From an uncultured Eubacteriales bacterium (GTDB lineage: Bacteria; Bacillota; Clostridia; Oscillospirales; Acutalibacteraceae), in the NCBI GenBank assembly GCA_934486895.1, contig CAKSQZ010000007.1:10158-74157 (forward strand): a stretch of DNA of 64,000 bases. The letters are read 5' to 3'. This document shows positions 15,622-24,196 of the stretch, piece by piece. Numbering within the stretch: the first letter of the stretch is position 1; each line of letters opens with the position of its first letter. The position numbers and the translations under genes were made by a program. The notes beneath the pieces were generated by a model. That model worked only from the letters and a program-made list of their open reading frames with translations. It did no database searches and had not been told where the DNA came from.

Positions 15622-15792
15622 TCGATCCCGGTCAGCGGCACCAAAGGGCAGGATCAAACTTTAGATTTGGTGCTGTCCTTTTGATTTGTATTACTTGAAA
15701 GGGATCGAACCGATTGCGGATATTCGTCGGTTGCCGCGAGGATACGAGTCGGCGAGACGAATTAGCAATAATGCCGACAGCGTAAGCTGTCA
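15622..15792 (+). repeat. Tandem repeat copy 2 with duplicated tRNA-Leu 3' end
   Basis: This copy is offset exactly 191 bases from copy 1 and differs at only a few positions. It carries a fragment of the tRNA T arm, the 3' acceptor strand and CCA (15622-15643), but no 5' half, so it does not encode a tRNA. Short open frames crossing both copies are probably not genes. The whole stretch 15453-15830 holds no gene that I can support. Confidence 0.9.
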
Positions 15793-15796
15793 AAAA

Positions 15797-15829
15797 AGCA
15801 CTGAACTTTTGCGGTTCAGTGCCTTTTTG
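15797..15829. terminator. Bidirectional terminator between the repeat and the MATE gene
   Basis: GCACTGAAC (15798-15806) pairs with GTTCAGTGC (15814-15822), flanked by A6 on the left and CTTTTTG on the right. It serves the - strand MATE-fusion gene, whose stop is at 15831, and could stop + strand transcripts leaving the repeat. Confidence 0.8.
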
Positions 15830-15830
15830 T

Positions 15831-17822
15831 TTAAATCAGATCTATTATCCGCTCGGGCTCGGGCTTTGATTTCGGCTTAAAATCGCTCCTCTGCTCAACA
15901 TAATTGATTATCTTTTCGGCGGTCCTGTTTATGCCTATCGATGAATCAAGCACAAGATCATAGTTATCTTCATCGCCCCAGCGCTTGCCGGAAATGTGCC
16001 GATAATAAGACGCTCTTGCTTTATCGGAACGGTTGATATTCCGCTCCGCTTCTTCTATAGAATCGCCGTAAACCTCCATTACACGGGTAATGCGACAGTC
16101 CTTCGGAGCGTTGATAAACACCTTAACGACATTGCTTCTGTCGTTCAAAACATAGTCTGCCGATCTGCCGACGATAACACAGCTTCCCTCATCGGCAATT
16201 TTATTTATGATCTTACTTTGCGCCGCGACAGCATACTGCACGACATTTGTGCTGAGATACAGATCGCGCATTACAGACGGCGAGTTTTTATGAATATCAG
16301 AGATGAACTCCGCATCTAATCCGCTTTCGTGAGCCGCCAGAGCGATCATCTCCTTATAATAAAACGGAATACCGAGCCTCTCTGCGACCACCTTGCCTAT
16401 CTGTTTGCCTGATGAACCGTGTTTTCTTGCTATTGTTATGATAACTCCGGGCGACGACTGCTCGAGCTTTGCAGGGATATTTTCGACCTTCTTGTTCTTG
16501 ACATACTCATTTGAAAGAAAGCTTCGATAAAACAAAAATCCGAATATGCTTGTTATGACCTCTGTTACGGGAAAGGTGAGCCAAAAGAAATTCAGTCCCG
16601 CTCTTGAAAAGAGATACCCGAGCGGAACAAACAACACCACTGTTCTTATAATCGTCAGTACGGAGCTTTTCAGACTCATGCCGACCGCCTGAAAGAACAC
16701 AGGAAAGATCAGCGACACGACCATAGGAATAAAGCTGATGCCTACATAGTGAAAGCCGACTGCACCTATTTCGATAACTGCTTTATCCGAAGTGAACACG
16801 CTGAGCATTTGCGACGGTATCGCCTCAAAGCAGACCGTTCCTATCGCCATGAGCGCAATACCGAATATCAGCGACCATAAAAGCGTTTTCTTGCATCGTT
16901 CTATATTTCTGCCGGCATAATTAAAGCTGATGACGGGGACTATACAGGTTTGCATAGCGCCGAGCGGAATGAAGAAAAACGACTGCCATTTATAATAAAG
17001 TCCGAGCGCGGTTACTGCCTGATCGGAAAATGCCGCGAGAATAAGATTCAGGCCTAAGATATAAAATGTATAGGCGGACTGCATCAGTATATTCGGCAGA
17101 CCCAGGCGGAACACTCTTGCAATCAGGGCGGGAAAGCAAGACGGATAAGGTATTTTTTGAAGCGCACCGGGCATAACGATAAACGCCGCGATCACTTGCC
17201 CGGCGACAGTTGCCACAGCCGCACCTTCGATACCCATTTCGGGAAAGCCGAGCATGCCGAATATAAGCAGAGGGTCGAGCGCGATATTTGTAATCGCACC
17301 TATGATCTGTGCGACCATAGGTGTTTTCATATCTCCGTTCGCCTGAAGTATCTTTGTGAAAATGCTTTCAAAAAATATTCCGAAGCTCAAAACGCAGACA
17401 ATTCTGCCGTACGACACAACATCTTTCATTACCGTTTCCGAATCGGTTGACATAGCGGCATACGCAGGCATAATAAACCATGTAGTCATTGCGAAAATGA
17501 GCCAGAGCGCAACGGCAAGCGGAAATCCGATCCCTGCATATTCATCAGCTCTCTTTTTATCGCCGACTCCGAGCGAAGCGGAAAGCGCGGTGTTGATTCC
17601 GACGCCTGTTCCGACCGCTAACGCTATCATAAGAAGCTGAAGCGGATAGACTATTGAAAGCGCAGTTAGTCCCGAATCGGAATATCTTCCGACAAAAAGG
17701 CTGTCTACGATATTGTAAAGTGCCTGAATTAGCTGTGCGAGCATAATGGGCGGTGCAAGTTTTAAAAGAATTTTGCTGATCTTCTCTTTGCCGAACAGCG
17801 TGGTTGTTTCCAATTTTTTCAC
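15831..17822 (-). CDS. MATE-family transporter fused to a cytidylate-kinase-like domain
   Basis: This 663-residue protein has two parts. Residues 1 to about 440 form a twelve-helix MATE transporter (start LFGKEKISKILLKLAPPIM, then VDSLFVGRYSDSGLTALSI). Residues from about 455 resemble the cytidylate-kinase-like (Cytidylate_kin2) family: VIITIARKHGSSGKQIGKVVAERLG-type P-loop region, CVIVGRSADYVL and RITRVMEVYGDS. The transporter predicts cation-driven export of drugs or metabolites; the kinase-like domain is cytoplasmic and its substrate is unknown. GTG at 17822 is used; a TTG at 17813 is better spaced from an AGGA site, so the exact start is open. It is divergent from a GntR-ABC operon. Confidence 0.85.
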   Translation of the reverse strand: MKKLETTTLFGKEKISKILLKLAPPIMLAQLIQALYNIVDSLFVGRYSDSGLTALSIVYPLQLLMIALAVGTGVGINTALSASLGVGDKKRADEYAGIGFPLAVALWLIFAMTTWFIMPAYAAMSTDSETVMKDVVSYGRIVCVLSFGIFFESIFTKILQANGDMKTPMVAQIIGAITNIALDPLLIFGMLGFPEMGIEGAAVATVAGQVIAAFIVMPGALQKIPYPSCFPALIARVFRLGLPNILMQSAYTFYILGLNLILAAFSDQAVTALGLYYKWQSFFFIPLGAMQTCIVPVISFNYAGRNIERCKKTLLWSLIFGIALMAIGTVCFEAIPSQMLSVFTSDKAVIEIGAVGFHYVGISFIPMVVSLIFPVFFQAVGMSLKSSVLTIIRTVVLFVPLGYLFSRAGLNFFWLTFPVTEVITSIFGFLFYRSFLSNEYVKNKKVENIPAKLEQSSPGVIITIARKHGSSGKQIGKVVAERLGIPFYYKEMIALAAHESGLDAEFISDIHKNSPSVMRDLYLSTNVVQYAVAAQSKIINKIADEGSCVIVGRSADYVLNDRSNVVKVFINAPKDCRITRVMEVYGDSIEEAERNINRSDKARASYYRHISGKRWGDEDNYDLVLDSSIGINRTAEKIINYVEQRSDFKPKSKPEPERIIDLI

Positions 17823-17846
17823 ATCCTGTTTTAATCCTTATATCTA

Positions 17847-17874
17847 ATTATACTATTTTTTCCGACTGTGTCAA
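17847..17874 (-). promoter_or_regulatory. Promoter of the MATE-kinase gene
   Basis: On the - strand a perfect TTGACA (17869-17874) and a perfect TATAAT (17847-17852) are 16 bases apart, about 25 nt before the start codon. Confidence 0.8.
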
Positions 17875-17921
17875 CGGGGTTTACCGCTATTCCGATTTTA
17901 TAAAAATTTTTAACTTAGGTA

Positions 17922-17950
17922 TTGACAAACGATATAATCGGTGTTATATT
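17922..17950 (+). promoter_or_regulatory. Promoter of the GntR-ABC operon
   Basis: A perfect TTGACA (17922-17927) and TATATT (17945-17950) are 17 bases apart. The palindrome at 17953-17979 lies directly downstream. Confidence 0.8.
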
Positions 17951-17952
17951 GT

Positions 17953-17979
17953 AACTGTATTAACCGAATTAGTACAGTT
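17953..17979 (+). promoter_or_regulatory. Palindromic operator, probably for the GntR regulator
   Basis: AACTGTA (17953-17959) and TACAGTT (17973-17979) form a perfect inverted repeat, and internal TTAA/ATTA bases add symmetry over 27 bp. It covers the likely transcription start between the -10 box and the ribosome site, a position that would repress the operon when bound. Autoregulation is inferred from YtrA-type relatives. Confidence 0.65.
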
Positions 17980-17999
17980 GGCACAGAAAGGAGCGTATT

Positions 18000-18374
18000 A
18001 TGTTCAGACTTGATCCGTTATCCGGTATTCCGATATACGAACAGCTTACAGAGCAGGTTGAAAAGCTGATAGTTGCGGGCGTTTTGAAGGCAAATGACAA
18101 ACTGCCGAGCGTGAGGACACTTTCGGTGGAATTATCGGTCAACCCGAACACTATTTCGCGGGCGTACAATGATCTGTGCGCGAAAGGCGTTATTTATTCG
18201 ATTGCGGGTAAAGGGTGCTTTGTTTGCGAGAATGTTGACGACATTCGCCGTTTGAGCACCGAAAAACTGATGAACGATCTTCGCGGTATACTCATAGAAC
18301 TTCGCAAAGCCGGAATCGGAAAAACCGAAATTACAGATGAAACAAACAGAATTTTTGAGGAGGAGATCATATGA
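18000..18374 (+). CDS. GntR-family transcriptional regulator, YtrA type
   Basis: This 124-residue protein has an N-terminal winged helix (about 1-72, with PIYEQLTEQVEKLIVAG and LPSVRTLSVELSVNPNTISRAYNDL) and only a short C-terminal helical part. The absence of a large effector domain is characteristic of the YtrA subfamily, which usually represses its own ABC transporter operon. AAAGGAG precedes ATG at 18000. The stop overlaps the ATPase start as ATGA. The likely operator is the palindrome just upstream. Confidence 0.92.
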   Translation: MFRLDPLSGIPIYEQLTEQVEKLIVAGVLKANDKLPSVRTLSVELSVNPNTISRAYNDLCAKGVIYSIAGKGCFVCENVDDIRRLSTEKLMNDLRGILIELRKAGIGKTEITDETNRIFEEEII

Positions 18375-19285
18375 TTACAGCCGAAAAGGTGTCGAAAAAT
18401 TTTGATGGCGCGGCAGCTCTTTCAAATGTCAGCTGCACGATTCCAAACGGCAGCGTTTACGGCATGGTCGGTTCAAACGGAGCCGGAAAATCCACATTTT
18501 TGCGGATACTGTGCGGAGTTTACAAAGCTGACGACGGAACTGTTTCAGCAGACGGCGAGGGTGTTTATGAAAATCCTAAAGTCAAATCGCAGATAGCATT
18601 TGTGCCCGATGAGCTTTTCTTCCCTACCGGAGCCAGCCTTGAAACAATGGGGAAAAACTATGCGAATATATTTCGCGATTTCGATAAAGAGCGTTATCAA
18701 GAGCTGACAAAAGAATTTGAACTGCCTTTTAAAAGACCGATCGGTACATTTTCAAAAGGTATGAAGCGTCAGGCGGCAATAACGCTTGCCCTTGCGAGAA
18801 AGCCGAAATATCTGCTTTTTGATGAGACGTTTGACGGGCTTGATCCGATAGTGAGAAACTATGCCAAGAGCATTATTATGAACGATGTTTCCGAGAGAAA
18901 TGCGTCGGCGGTCATAACATCGCACTCGCTCAGAGAGCTTGAGGACACCTGCGATCAGCTTATGCTGCTTCACAAGGGCGGCATTGTTCTTGAAAGTGAA
19001 GTGACTAATCTCAAAACTTCGCTGTTTAAGATCCAGATCGCATTCAACTTTCCCTATGACGAATCGCTTTTTGAAAATATCAATATTGTGAAATTCTCGA
19101 AAAGCGGCGCTGTTTCAAACATTATTGTCAGAGGCGACAGAGATGAAGTCACACGGCGGCTTGCTGTTTTATCGCCTGTGATTATTGATATTCTTCCGCT
19201 GACGCTTGAAGAAGTGTTTACTTATGAAATGGAAGCACTCGGATATGATTTTATTTCGCAGAAGGAGGAGATGTCGCATGAATAA
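18371..19285 (+). CDS. ABC transporter ATPase (ABC-2 exporter type)
   Basis: This 304-residue ATPase has Walker A GSNGAGKST at 34-42. The signature is degenerate, FSKGMKRQAAITLALA, as common in ABC-2 exporters. Walker B is YLLFDETFDGLDP and the switch His lies in VITSHSLRELE. The last 80 residues form a C-terminal extension seen in export ATPases. GAGGAGGAG lies just before ATG at 18371. It pairs with the permease whose start overlaps its 3' end by 8 nt. The substrate is unknown; relatives act in antibiotic or cell-envelope stress responses. Confidence 0.92.
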   Translation: MITAEKVSKNFDGAAALSNVSCTIPNGSVYGMVGSNGAGKSTFLRILCGVYKADDGTVSADGEGVYENPKVKSQIAFVPDELFFPTGASLETMGKNYANIFRDFDKERYQELTKEFELPFKRPIGTFSKGMKRQAAITLALARKPKYLLFDETFDGLDPIVRNYAKSIIMNDVSERNASAVITSHSLRELEDTCDQLMLLHKGGIVLESEVTNLKTSLFKIQIAFNFPYDESLFENINIVKFSKSGAVSNIIVRGDRDEVTRRLAVLSPVIIDILPLTLEEVFTYEMEALGYDFISQKEEMSHE

Positions 19286-21356
19286 GATTTTCGATAAAGG
19301 ACTTTTTGTGAGCGGTCTTCGCCGCACAAAAACATTCGGAATTACCGCGACGGTGATACTGGCTATCGTTTCGGTCATGATAGTGCTTATGACATCGTTT
19401 TCGGGAGCGCAGGCAAAAGGCTATGATATAACTGTGACGAGTATTTCGTTTATGACATCGCAAATACACCTTGTGCTTTGTTTTTGCATTTTTGCACCGA
19501 TCATGACGCTTTCGATGTTCAGCTTTTTAAACAAGCGTTCGGGCAGTGATTTTTATCATTCGATACCGCATAAAAGACAGGTCATAGCCGTTTCATTTAT
19601 GCTTGCCGTGATGGTATGGACCGTTTTTATGATGGCTGTTTCATCCGCGGTGGGTATGCTCACCGCAATGATCGCGCCGGGAATCCGCATTTCCTTTTCC
19701 GGTGCGCTGACATATTTGCTAGCTGTACTCGCAGGCACGTTTATGGTGTCCGCGGCGGTGCTTATTGCGATGTCGCTGACAGGAACGCTGTTCTCAAATA
19801 TTGCGGTGGCGCTTGTTATTATCTTTTTGCCGAGAGCGATACTAACTTTAGCGACGGCCATGATTCTCGATCAGTCGGACGCGCTGACTTCTCTGAGTCT
19901 GCCGTGGTATATGGATTATAACTGCAATGTCGCGGTAGGGACGGTGTTTTATCCGTTTTCGATGATCTTTGTGGGAGGATCGGCAGACAAAATGTTGTCG
20001 CTTTGCTCGCTTTTGTCGGTCGCTTACACGGCTGTACTCGGACTTATCTATGCGGTTGTCGGCGTTCTGCTGTTCGGCCGCAGAAACAGCGAAGCGGCGG
20101 GTAAATTTGCCGCAACTAAAAAGCTCAACTCTATTGCAAGAGTTTGCATTGCACTTGTTTTCTGTCTGCCTGCCGCAATGACGCTTTTCAACTCAAACGC
20201 GAAAGATCCGTTTGTTATCGTGATTATTGCGACACTTTATCTGCCGGCGGTTATAGTTTACTTTGTTTGCGAGCTTATTTCCTCGCACAAGCTTTCAAGC
20301 CTTGTTCATGTGATACCCGGACTTTTGATACTGATACTTATTAACGCCGCGCTTGTGCTCGGAATGAGGTTTATTTCCGACAGAGAGCTTGAATTCAAGC
20401 CTACTGCCGAGGAGATCAAAAGTGTGCAGGTGAGAGTGAGCGATCTCAGCTTCAACATGGGGTTGCAACACAATGAAAACAGCAGGATATTTGCCGATGT
20501 GGACGGTGATGATACCAAAAAGATCGTCAGCGACAGTCTTTTGAACACGATAAACGGAAGCTATCAGAAATTCGATGATACGACAGGCGTTATCGTTAAG
20601 ATAAAGACCGACAAGACCGAAAAGATCAGAAGAGTTTATATTCGCAGTGACCCGCTTAAGACTGTCATCTCTAAGCTTTGCAAGCAGGAAAGCCTTAAAA
20701 AGATGATCTGCGATATGCCCGAATATGATGAAAAAAATGTTGTTTTCCGCGAAATGCTCTACAACAAAAATTATTTGAACGCAGATCAGATGAGGACGGT
20801 TTATGAATCACTGAAAAAAGAGTTGTCTGCGCTGACCGTAGATAACTGGCACGACGCGGTTTTAGGTATCGGCGACACTATTGCAAATGTGGAATTTAAA
20901 AAAGAATACAACGGCGAAGAAGTTGATATTTCAATGCCTGTGAGCTATGCTACGCCTAAGACATATTCGATTTATGCAAAGTATCTTGCGGCAACAAGCG
21001 AAAAGCAAGAGATAATAGACACGCTTAGCAGTATCTCTGAAGAATATGACCCGGACTCGGATATGAACGGCGACGGTAAATACATTTTGCTGAAGTACTG
21101 CGACGGAAACGGCAACAGCTATGAATATGAATACAGCCCGCAAGACGGCAGAAACTTTAAAACGCTGGTTGGGCTTCTGAAAAACAACAAGGACAAGAAC
21201 ATAGAAACGACCGACGCTTATATAGCCGTATGCTGTCGGGTGTATGTGAACAACATAGTATCCGATGTTTACATAGGTTACTTCTATCTGCCGAAAAACG
21301 GTATTCCAGGTGAGCTCAAAGCAGAATGGACTTCCGACGCTTTTATTGAAGAATAA
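19278..21356 (+). CDS. ABC transporter permease with large C-terminal extracytoplasmic domain
   Basis: This protein has 692 residues from ATG at 19278, with GAAGGAGGAG upstream. The open frame extends further upstream only as a shadow of the ATPase. About eight to ten hydrophobic helices fill the first 370 residues, including FGITATVILAIVSVMIVLM and a helix near VIPGLLILILINAALVLGM. The remaining 310 residues are charged and lack a closing helix, so they probably fold outside the cell. This is the partner of the preceding ATPase. The soluble domain is not one I recognise. Confidence 0.85.
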   Translation: MNKIFDKGLFVSGLRRTKTFGITATVILAIVSVMIVLMTSFSGAQAKGYDITVTSISFMTSQIHLVLCFCIFAPIMTLSMFSFLNKRSGSDFYHSIPHKRQVIAVSFMLAVMVWTVFMMAVSSAVGMLTAMIAPGIRISFSGALTYLLAVLAGTFMVSAAVLIAMSLTGTLFSNIAVALVIIFLPRAILTLATAMILDQSDALTSLSLPWYMDYNCNVAVGTVFYPFSMIFVGGSADKMLSLCSLLSVAYTAVLGLIYAVVGVLLFGRRNSEAAGKFAATKKLNSIARVCIALVFCLPAAMTLFNSNAKDPFVIVIIATLYLPAVIVYFVCELISSHKLSSLVHVIPGLLILILINAALVLGMRFISDRELEFKPTAEEIKSVQVRVSDLSFNMGLQHNENSRIFADVDGDDTKKIVSDSLLNTINGSYQKFDDTTGVIVKIKTDKTEKIRRVYIRSDPLKTVISKLCKQESLKKMICDMPEYDEKNVVFREMLYNKNYLNADQMRTVYESLKKELSALTVDNWHDAVLGIGDTIANVEFKKEYNGEEVDISMPVSYATPKTYSIYAKYLAATSEKQEIIDTLSSISEEYDPDSDMNGDGKYILLKYCDGNGNSYEYEYSPQDGRNFKTLVGLLKNNKDKNIETTDAYIAVCCRVYVNNIVSDVYIGYFYLPKNGIPGELKAEWTSDAFIEE

Positions 21357-21357
21357 G

Positions 21358-21389
21358 AAAAAACGAGGACAAATGTCCTCGTTTTTTTA
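21358..21389. terminator. Bidirectional terminator between convergent operons
   Basis: AAAACGAGGAC (21361-21371) pairs with GTCCTCGTTTT (21376-21386) around a 4-base loop, with A-rich and T-rich flanks. It serves the ABC permease (+) and the ThuA-like gene (-). Confidence 0.85.
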
Positions 21390-21395
21390 TTTAGA

Positions 21396-22112
21396 TCATT
21401 CCTCGATCGGTTTTACTTCTGCGTGCAGGCACTTATATTCAGGCAGTTTTGCCGGATTATATGCCCATCTCACGGCGTTTTTGATAATTGTCTGAATTTC
21501 GGGGATATAATAGGTCGGGTAAGCTTCATGACCGGGCTGGAAATAGAATATCCTGCCTGCGCCTCTTACCCAGCAGCAACCCGAACGGAAGACCTCGCCG
21601 CCGGAGAACCAGCCCATAAGGACTACCTTGTCCGGCTCGGGAATTGCAAACGGCTCACCGTACATCTCTTCTATCGGCAGCTTTACGCATTTGCCGATAC
21701 CCTGTGTGATCTGATGTCCGGGTGCGATGTTCCAAAGAAGCTCAACATCGTCCGCCTCACGCCATGAAAGTGAGCAAGGTGTGCCGCAGAGGAGCTTGAA
21801 CGGCTTTGAATTGTGTGCCGAATGAAGGAAGATGATGCCCATTCCGCGAAGAACAGCCTGCTGAACCATTTTTGCAACTTCGTCTGTTACTTCGTTGTGG
21901 CGGCAGTGAGCCCACCAGATCAGGACATCGGTATCATCGAGCAATTCCTGTGTGATACCGCAGTTTTCATCATAAAGAGTTGTTGTTCTGACTTCGATAT
22001 CATCGCACTTTAAGAAGCCGGCGATCTGATTATGTATTCCCTCGGGATAGACCTTACGGATGAACTCCTGCTCCTGCTCATGGAAAAACTCGTTCCAAAC
22101 GGTTACTTTCAT
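21396..22112 (-). CDS. ThuA-like domain protein
   Basis: This 238-residue protein has the class I glutamine-amidotransferase-like fold of ThuA (trehalose utilisation). Start MKVTVWNEFFHEQ, central VLIWWAHCRHNEV, LRGMGIIFLHSAHNSKPF and the C-terminal RIFYFQPGHEAYPTYY are typical of the family. The nucleophile cysteine of true amidotransferases is not evident. ThuA proteins are linked to disaccharide oxidation by Gfo/Idh/MocA enzymes. This is the last gene of the - strand operon, 17 nt after a dehydrogenase gene. Confidence 0.85.
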   Translation of the reverse strand: MKVTVWNEFFHEQEQEFIRKVYPEGIHNQIAGFLKCDDIEVRTTTLYDENCGITQELLDDTDVLIWWAHCRHNEVTDEVAKMVQQAVLRGMGIIFLHSAHNSKPFKLLCGTPCSLSWREADDVELLWNIAPGHQITQGIGKCVKLPIEEMYGEPFAIPEPDKVVLMGWFSGGEVFRSGCCWVRGAGRIFYFQPGHEAYPTYYIPEIQTIIKNAVRWAYNPAKLPEYKCLHAEVKPIEE

Positions 22113-22129
22113 AATAATTCTCCTTTAAA

Positions 22130-23194
22130 TCAGATATCGGTTTTGATAACTTCGCCTGTTTCGCTCGATTTGAACGCGGCTTCCATAACAAGCGCTGTTC
22201 TGAGAGCCTGCTGAGGCGTTACCTTGAGCGGCGCGCCTTCGATAGCGGCGACAAACTGTTCATAGACAACGATCAGCTTATCGAGCTGTTCGGATTCGGG
22301 GATAATAAAGCTTTCGACTGTTTCGGGACGGCGCGGTGCCATTGTTTTTGTGGGGCCTGCCTTTGTCATAACGACATCCTCTTCCCACTTACTGTCGGAC
22401 TCCTTGGCGCGGACGACCTCGCATTCCTCGCCCCAGTCTTTAATTCTGAGTGTTCCCTCTTTGCCGAGGACATACCATCTCGGGAGCTTGATGTAGTTGT
22501 TGGTTTCAACCTCTACACGGGCTTTAATGCCGTTTGCAAAGGTCATATCCATACGGCAGTTATCATCCACTTCGACCTTATCGACGGTGTAGAGATCGGC
22601 ATACACCGAAACCACCTTGCTATCGATAAGATAAAGAAGCTGATCGATCAGATGAACGCCCCAATCGAGCATCATTCCGCCGCCGAGCTTTTTGACAGTC
22701 CGCCAGCCGCGCGGCATACCGCGGGAACCCTCTGTTCTCGATTCAATGCGATAAATGTCGCCGAGCATATGTTCATCATACGCTTTTTTGACCGCAAGAA
22801 AATCATGGTTTGTGCGGCGGTTATGGTCGATCGTGAAGATCTTGCCTGTGCGTTCTGCGACGGCGATGATCTCACGAAGTTCATCGGAACTCAATGTTAC
22901 CGGCTTTTCGCAGATACAATGCTTACCCGCCTCTAACGCGGCTATGCAATTATCCTTATGAGCGTCGTTCGTTGTGGCGACAAGGACAATATCGATCTCG
23001 GGATCGGAAAGCATTTCTTCCCTGCTCGAATATGTTTTCATGCCGAGCGACCGGGCATATTCCATGCGCTTTTCATTGATATCATAGACGCCGACAGGCT
23101 GAACACGGACATTTGTGTATTCTACCATTTCTTTATAATGGCAGGTTGCCATTGAGCCGAAACCGATTATACCTACTTTATAGATCTTGCTCAT
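22130..23194 (-). CDS. Gfo/Idh/MocA-family oxidoreductase
   Basis: This 354-residue NAD(P)-dependent sugar or polyol dehydrogenase has an N-terminal Rossmann fold with VGIIGFGSMATCHY, an EKP motif (ICEKPVTLS) near residue 97, and the C-terminal beta-sheet domain beginning near SRTEGSRGMP. It starts 1 nt after the isomerase stop, so the two are co-translated. The substrate cannot be told from sequence; inositol and 3-keto-sugar pathways are candidates given the neighbours. Confidence 0.92.
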   Translation of the reverse strand: MSKIYKVGIIGFGSMATCHYKEMVEYTNVRVQPVGVYDINEKRMEYARSLGMKTYSSREEMLSDPEIDIVLVATTNDAHKDNCIAALEAGKHCICEKPVTLSSDELREIIAVAERTGKIFTIDHNRRTNHDFLAVKKAYDEHMLGDIYRIESRTEGSRGMPRGWRTVKKLGGGMMLDWGVHLIDQLLYLIDSKVVSVYADLYTVDKVEVDDNCRMDMTFANGIKARVEVETNNYIKLPRWYVLGKEGTLRIKDWGEECEVVRAKESDSKWEEDVVMTKAGPTKTMAPRRPETVESFIIPESEQLDKLIVVYEQFVAAIEGAPLKVTPQQALRTALVMEAAFKSSETGEVIKTDI

Positions 23195-23195
23195 T

Positions 23196-24161
23196 CTATG
23201 CCCACCACATTTCTCCCGATGACTGATAGATAAGCACTTCTTTCAGGAAGGCAACGGCCTTTTCAAGACCCTCTGTCGGAGACATAAGAGCATCCTCATG
23301 CTCAATACTGACAGCGCCGTCATATCCTGTTGCACGAAGAGCACTGATGATATCGTTCCATACTTCTTTGCCATGACCGTAGCCGATGGTTCTGAACAGC
23401 CATGAACGACCGAGAGCATCATCAAAGCCCTTTAAGTCGAGCACGCCGTTTACAGAGGTGTTATATTCATCGATCTTAGTATCTTTAGCATGGAAGTGAT
23501 AAATAGCGCCTTTAAGAGCCTTTATCGCTCTGACGGGATCAATACCCTGCCAGAACAGGTGCGACGGATCAAGGTTTGCGCCGATGATATCGCCGACAGC
23601 TGCGCGAAGCTTTAATAAAGATTCGGGGTTATAGACAACAAAGCCGGGGTGAAGCTCGAAAGCGATCTTCTTGACACCGTGAGCCGATGCGAAAGCCGCT
23701 GTGTCCTTCCAATAGGGGATAACCTTCTCCTCCCACTGCCATTTGAGGATCTTGCGATAGTCCTCAGGCCACTGGCAGGTTACCCAGTTCGGATTTTCGG
23801 AGTTCTCGCAGTCGCCCGGGCAGCCCGAGAAGCCGACGATAGTGTCAACTCCGAGTCGCTCTGCCGCCAAGATCGCATTTCTGAACTGCTTATCGTAATC
23901 CTCGGCAATAGCCTTATTCGGGTGCAGAGGGTTGCCGTGGCAGCTAATTGCGGAGATCTCGATATTATACTTTTCGAGCAGAGCTTTATACTCTTTAACC
24001 GCATTATCGTCTTTAATAAGTTTTTCGGCATCGAGATGGCTGTTTCCGGGATATCCGCCCGCACCGATCTCTATGCACTGAACGCCGAGTTTATTGAGAT
24101 ACTTCAAAGCGTCCTCAAATGAATACTGACTGAGTACCGGATTCATTACACCGAGTTTCAT
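23196..24161 (-). CDS. Sugar phosphate isomerase/epimerase (TIM barrel)
   Basis: This 321-residue protein belongs to the xylose-isomerase-like AP-endonuclease-2 superfamily. Likely metal ligands are visible: Glu in FELHPGF, Asp and His in NLDPSH, His in FHAKDT and Glu in SIEHED. Such enzymes isomerise or epimerise sugars, keto-inositols or 3-keto-glycosides. GGAGG precedes ATG at 24161. It is flanked on both sides by Gfo/Idh/MocA dehydrogenases, suggesting an oxidise-isomerise-reduce route. Confidence 0.9.
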   Translation of the reverse strand: MKLGVMNPVLSQYSFEDALKYLNKLGVQCIEIGAGGYPGNSHLDAEKLIKDDNAVKEYKALLEKYNIEISAISCHGNPLHPNKAIAEDYDKQFRNAILAAERLGVDTIVGFSGCPGDCENSENPNWVTCQWPEDYRKILKWQWEEKVIPYWKDTAAFASAHGVKKIAFELHPGFVVYNPESLLKLRAAVGDIIGANLDPSHLFWQGIDPVRAIKALKGAIYHFHAKDTKIDEYNTSVNGVLDLKGFDDALGRSWLFRTIGYGHGKEVWNDIISALRATGYDGAVSIEHEDALMSPTEGLEKAVAFLKEVLIYQSSGEMWWA

Positions 24162-24196
24162 TGATAATTACCTCCGTTTTATTTTACTTGAATATA

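Noticed and set aside
15431..15792. CRISPR array
   Set aside because: Only two long copies in direct contact, without short repeats or spacers; no cas genes in the window.
15441..15880. Three short frames inside the tandem repeat on both strands
   Set aside because: They follow the repeat, cross hairpins and the tRNA fragment, and lack ribosome sites; repetition, not coding, explains them.
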